A DNA stretch of 64,000 nucleotides from Ochrobactrum chromiisoli. Its GTDB lineage: Bacteria > Pseudomonadota > Alphaproteobacteria > Rhizobiales > Rhizobiaceae. The stretch covers positions 372,001-436,000 of the forward strand of contig NZ_JAPHAV010000001.1 of assembly GCF_026241335.1 (NCBI RefSeq), written 5' to 3'. Under the pieces are notes generated by a model that saw only the letters and a program-made list of their open reading frames with translations, had not been told where the DNA came from and ran no database searches. This document shows positions 61,358 to 64,000 of the stretch, piece after piece. Every line of letters begins with the position of its first letter. Positions within the stretch are counted from its first letter, which is position 1. Position numbers and translations under genes: made by a program.

Positions 61358-62250
61358 TATACAAAGCGGTTAGCGTCCGCGCCGTAATAAGTAATGTAGC
61401 GGCTGGAAATGCGCTCAATCGGCAGGATGATGAAAACATCCGTGGTGCCAAAAGCTTCATCGATCACTGCGCCATCACCAATCATCGCACCAAGGCGTAA
61501 GTAGCCTTTCACCAGCGGTGGCATCGAGAAGAGTGCTACCTTGGTGTTGATCGCTTCCTTTGGCATCAGATCCATCGGCTGATAGCGATGGGGGAGTGCG
61601 CGCACGTCCCAATCCGGCGTTGCACGGCAATTCTGGTACAGGAATGAAAGCCCCAGCGCATGTGCGGCAGGCACGGCACCATGGAACGATGCACAACCAA
61701 ACATCACATCAATCGAATGGCGACGGCAATAGGCCCACGCACCCTGCCAGAGCAACTCAACCGTGCGCTTGGAACGGTATTCCGCTTTAACGCAGGAGCG
61801 TCCAAGTTCGAGAAGCTTGAGGTCGGGACGCGACAGTGCAAGACGCTGCACGTCATATTCGTCGGCTGAATAGAAGCCGAGTGACTTTTCAGCCTGATCG
61901 CTGCGCATCAGGCGATAGGTGCCGACGATCTGCTTGTGCTCAGGCACAGGCAGCGCAGTGTCATAAACCAGAAGATGATCGCAAATGGCATCGAACCGGT
62001 CGGCGTCTCTCAATTCAACTTCTTCAATGGTTTCCTTGCGGGCGCCCATCTCTTCGAAGAAGACACGAAACCGCAATTCCTGCGCAGCTTCAATCGCTTC
62101 GCGGGAGTTTGCAAGTCGTACTTCAAGTGAACCAATGCGTCCCAATACAATGGGGTCACCATTGGTTTCAAAAAGTGCCTGCTGTGCTTCTATACCCGAC
62201 ATGATCGTATCATCGATGATTTGCTGGCTCATTCCAAGCAGTGTTGACAT
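61357..62250 (-). CDS. olsB: L-ornithine N-acyltransferase OlsB
   Basis: Transfers a 3-hydroxyacyl group from ACP to ornithine, the first step of ornithine-lipid synthesis in the inner membrane. There are 297 residues; the GNAT-like acyltransferase region shows ELRFRVFFEEMGARKET, LLVYDTA, VGTYRLMRS and the conserved LELGRSCVKAEYRSKRTVELLWQG (residues roughly 150-175). The partner OlsA is not in the window. The start at 62250 follows AGGAGCG. A Pho-box-like repeat lies about 125 bases upstream, which would fit phosphate-controlled lipid remodelling. Confidence 0.9.
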   Translation of the reverse strand: MSTLLGMSQQIIDDTIMSGIEAQQALFETNGDPIVLGRIGSLEVRLANSREAIEAAQELRFRVFFEEMGARKETIEEVELRDADRFDAICDHLLVYDTALPVPEHKQIVGTYRLMRSDQAEKSLGFYSADEYDVQRLALSRPDLKLLELGRSCVKAEYRSKRTVELLWQGAWAYCRRHSIDVMFGCASFHGAVPAAHALGLSFLYQNCRATPDWDVRALPHRYQPMDLMPKEAINTKVALFSMPPLVKGYLRLGAMIGDGAVIDEAFGTTDVFIILPIERISSRYITYYGADANRFV

Positions 62251-62371
62251 GATGATTCGCTCCTGATCCTGTTATTCACGCATTCCTGAATGGTTTGCAG
62301 TGGCAACGGATGATTTGTTTCATTCTCGCCATAGCAATAGAGTGTCAGTGCTACGTGAGGATGACAGAAGC

Positions 62372-62389
62372 GTGTCACCAATGTGTCAA
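62372..62389 (+). promoter_or_regulatory. Pho-box-like direct repeat upstream of olsB
   Basis: GTGTCAC-CAAT-GTGTCAA: two seven-base repeats with a period of 11, the layout of a PhoB box (consensus CTGTCAT twice with four bases between). Each half matches the core TGTCA. It is oriented on the strand opposite to olsB and lies about 125 bases upstream of its ATG. A lone CTGTCAT on the minus strand lies 11 bases nearer. Confidence 0.4.
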
Positions 62390-62497
62390 TCGCTGTGAGT
62401 GGCGCTTATCCCCTTCAAAAAATTGTTAAATTTGAAATTCAAACTATGACAAAGGGTCATTTGGATCAAGTGCTGCGCTTTGCGTGCAAGAAAGAGC

Positions 62498-62983
62498 CTA
62501 TCTCGCTGCCTTTCTTTCACGCCGCCATCCAAGAAACTCTTCGAGAATGATCAGGCCCGCGCCGATGGTAATGAAAGCATCCGCGAGATTGAAGACGGCA
62601 AAAGACCATGTCGGCAGGTGGAAGAGAATGTAATCCACGACATAGCCATGCATGACGCGGTCGATCAGGTTCCCGATCGCACCACCCACCACAAGCGCAA
62701 AGCCATAACGCGCAAAGACCCGGTTGGCCGGATTGGTCCACCAGAGGTAAAGCACGAAAACAATGACGGCGGCAGTGATTGCGACCAGTCCCCAGTCATG
62801 CAGCCATGCCAGCATCGAAAACGCGATGCCTTCATTATGCGTGCGAAACAGCGCAAGAAACGGCAGCAGGTCAATCTGTTGCCCATAGCCCATGCGGGTT
62901 TCGACAAGATATTTGACGCCCTGATCAATCAGGACTGCGATGATGACAACGAGAAACGACGACAAAACCGCATGACGCTTCAT
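62498..62983 (-). CDS. lspA: Lipoprotein signal peptidase (SPase II)
   Basis: Removes the signal peptide of lipoproteins at the inner membrane. There are 161 residues with four transmembrane segments. The two catalytic aspartates are in [15 protein letters not shown] and FNLADAFI. Other motifs: [10 protein letters not shown]. Its ATG overlaps the stop of the upstream methyltransferase gene by four bases (ATGA), so the pair is co-translated. The L,D-transpeptidase lipoprotein at 48545 would be one substrate. Confidence 0.96.
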   Translation of the reverse strand: MKRHAVLSSFLVVIIAVLIDQGVKYLVETRMGYGQQIDLLPFLALFRTHNEGIAFSMLAWLHDWGLVAITAAVIVFVLYLWWTNPANRVFARYGFALVVGGAIGNLIDRVMHGYVVDYILFHLPTWSFAVFNLADAFITIGAGLIILEEFLGWRRERKAAR

Positions 62984-63864
62984 CCGCTGACCCTTTCATC
63001 AAGCGTGAGCGCCTCGCGGCGAATTTCATAAAGCATGACACCCGTGGCAATCGCCAGATTGAGCGAATCTGCGCGGCCTGCCTGTGGGATGCGTGCAAGC
63101 TTGTCGCAGCTCTCAGCAAGTGTGTCCGGTAGACCCTGCTGTTCATTGCCCATCATCAGAATGACCGGCTTTTTGGCATAAGGGATGGTGCGATAATCGA
63201 CAGCACCTTTGAGATGGGTGCCAACGAGGAGGCCCGAAAAGCCTTTGCGCCAGCTGAGAAACTCAGTTTCCGTTGTCTTATAGAGCGGCATTGAGAAGAC
63301 CGAGCCCATCGTGGCGCGCACGGTTTCAAGCGAATAGGGATCAGTGGTATCACCAATCAGGATGATGCCCTTGGCACCGACCGCGTCAGCGGTGCGGATA
63401 ACCGTACCGAGATTGCCGGGATCGCGCACGCGATCAAGTGCGATGTAAACATCGTCGCCTTTTGGCCTGAGGTTTGCAAGCTGCTGATATTGCTGCTCGA
63501 AAACACCAACCACCATCTGCGGATTATCGCGCCGCGTGATCGCAGCCATGATCTTTTCGGTCACTTCGAGCACCAGTCCGCCTTTTGCGAAGGTACGCGC
63601 TGCAACCTGTTCGACCATTTTGTTGCCTTTGCCGGACTTGGCAAACACCAGTGTCTTGATGCGCCAGTCCTGTTCAAAGGCATCAATCACCAGCTTCAGA
63701 CCTTCAGCCAGAAACACGCCCTGCTGATCGCGAAATTTTTTCAGCGCCAGCGAGCGCAGGTCTTTGACAATCGGATTGGTGAGGCTGGTGACTTCCTTCA
63801 CCTGTCCCACGCGAGGACTTGAATGCATATTGCCGCTTTTGGAGAAATCGTCATTTCGGCTCAT
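62980..63864 (-). CDS. SpoU/TrmH family RNA methyltransferase
   Basis: A 294-residue SPOUT methyltransferase that 2'-O-methylates a ribose in tRNA or rRNA. The N-terminal part resembles an RNA-binding substrate domain ([23 protein letters not shown]). The three SPOUT motifs are [38 protein letters not shown] and [17 protein letters not shown], which form the knotted SAM site. The exact target is unknown. It begins within four bases of the stop of the preceding frame (ATGA overlap) and overlaps lspA likewise, indicating one operon. Confidence 0.92.
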   Translation of the reverse strand: MSRNDDFSKSGNMHSSPRVGQVKEVTSLTNPIVKDLRSLALKKFRDQQGVFLAEGLKLVIDAFEQDWRIKTLVFAKSGKGNKMVEQVAARTFAKGGLVLEVTEKIMAAITRRDNPQMVVGVFEQQYQQLANLRPKGDDVYIALDRVRDPGNLGTVIRTADAVGAKGIILIGDTTDPYSLETVRATMGSVFSMPLYKTTETEFLSWRKGFSGLLVGTHLKGAVDYRTIPYAKKPVILMMGNEQQGLPDTLAESCDKLARIPQAGRADSLNLAIATGVMLYEIRREALTLDERVSG

Positions 63865-64000
63865 TTTGCTACCCAGCGGCTGAACATGGAGGTGGAAAGT
63901 GCGCGTTGGCTTGCACGTTCACGAAGAATAAGTTCGCCCGATTCGACCGTCCCGCCAAGGCCGGTAAAACGGTCGCGCACCAGTTCATGAATGGCGAAGA
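63861..64000 (-). CDS. C-terminal fragment of an unidentified protein
   Basis: The last 45 codons of a gene that starts beyond base 64000. The translated end reads FAIHELVRDRFTGLGGTVES, then GELILRERASQRALSTSMFS, then RWVAK and TGA. I do not recognise the family from this fragment. The stop overlaps the start of the SpoU-type methyltransferase gene by four bases (ATGA), so it is the upstream member of that operon with lspA. Only the coding frame and overlap support it. Confidence 0.6.
   Translation of the reverse strand, partial: FAIHELVRDRFTGLGGTVESGELILRERASQRALSTSMFSRWVAK

Overview
The window reads as core chromosome of an alphaproteobacterium of the Brucella/Ochrobactrum group (Rhizobiales, Brucellaceae). 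The evidence is a roughly 2,865-residue cyclic beta-1,2-glucan synthase, an Omp25/Omp31-family porin-like protein, OlsB (ornithine lipid synthesis), RegB/RegA, MmcB, DUF930 and MliC proteins, and the order maeB - glnD - murJ - trpS next to mutS. The assignment is from remembered protein families and gene order, not from a search. I see no rRNA, tRNA, CRISPR, transposase or phage gene, and coding style looks uniform throughout.

Layout. 1-5.3 kb: 5'-truncated view of ilvD (its C-terminus lies outside), a receiver-only response regulator, a stand-alone Lrp-type ligand-binding domain, a membrane GGDEF cyclase, a DUF930 protein and an MliC-type lysozyme inhibitor. 5.6-9.7 kb: sulfate ABC transporter (binding protein, cysT, cysW, cysA) ending in a clear terminator. 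10-18.6 kb: cyclic glucan synthase, then pncB. 20-28.4 kb, minus strand: PhzF-like protein, PfkB kinase, short-chain dehydrogenase, class A penicillin-binding protein, outer membrane protein, RNase D, M20 peptidase. 28.8-33.8 kb: polA and a DEAD-box helicase, convergent with gyrB across two strong hairpins. 36.5-42 kb: cytochrome P450, Nudix protein and a tightly packed formaldehyde-detoxification operon (frmR, frmA, ElaA-type acetyltransferase, DUF1345 membrane protein, fghA) with a visible FrmR-type operator. 42-50.4 kb: acetyltransferase, hrpB, a protein resembling archaeal CTP-dependent riboflavin kinases, the RegB/RegA redox pair, mmcB, an L,D-transpeptidase, a NifU/NfuA protein, a universal stress protein. 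50.4-58.4 kb: trpS, murJ, glnD, maeB, all minus. 58.6-64 kb: mutS, olsB, lspA, a SpoU/TrmH methyltransferase and the tail of an unidentified gene.

Several themes recur. Envelope biology is strong: cyclic glucan, PBP, L,D-transpeptidase, MurJ, LspA, OlsB, Omp and MliC. Redox and C1 stress is covered by FrmR/FrmA/FghA and RegBA. DNA maintenance is covered by PolA, GyrB, MutS and MmcB.

Most of the window is ordinary housekeeping sequence and I do not see a spectacular new system. The best leads are: (i) an unassigned terminator hairpin with a C-rich loop between the M20 peptidase and polA, suggesting a small RNA or leader; (ii) the riboflavin-kinase-like bacterial protein; (iii) two unexplained genes coupled inside the formaldehyde operon; (iv) two copies of a related palindromic intergenic repeat; and (v) several operator-like palindromes and a Pho-box-like repeat before olsB.
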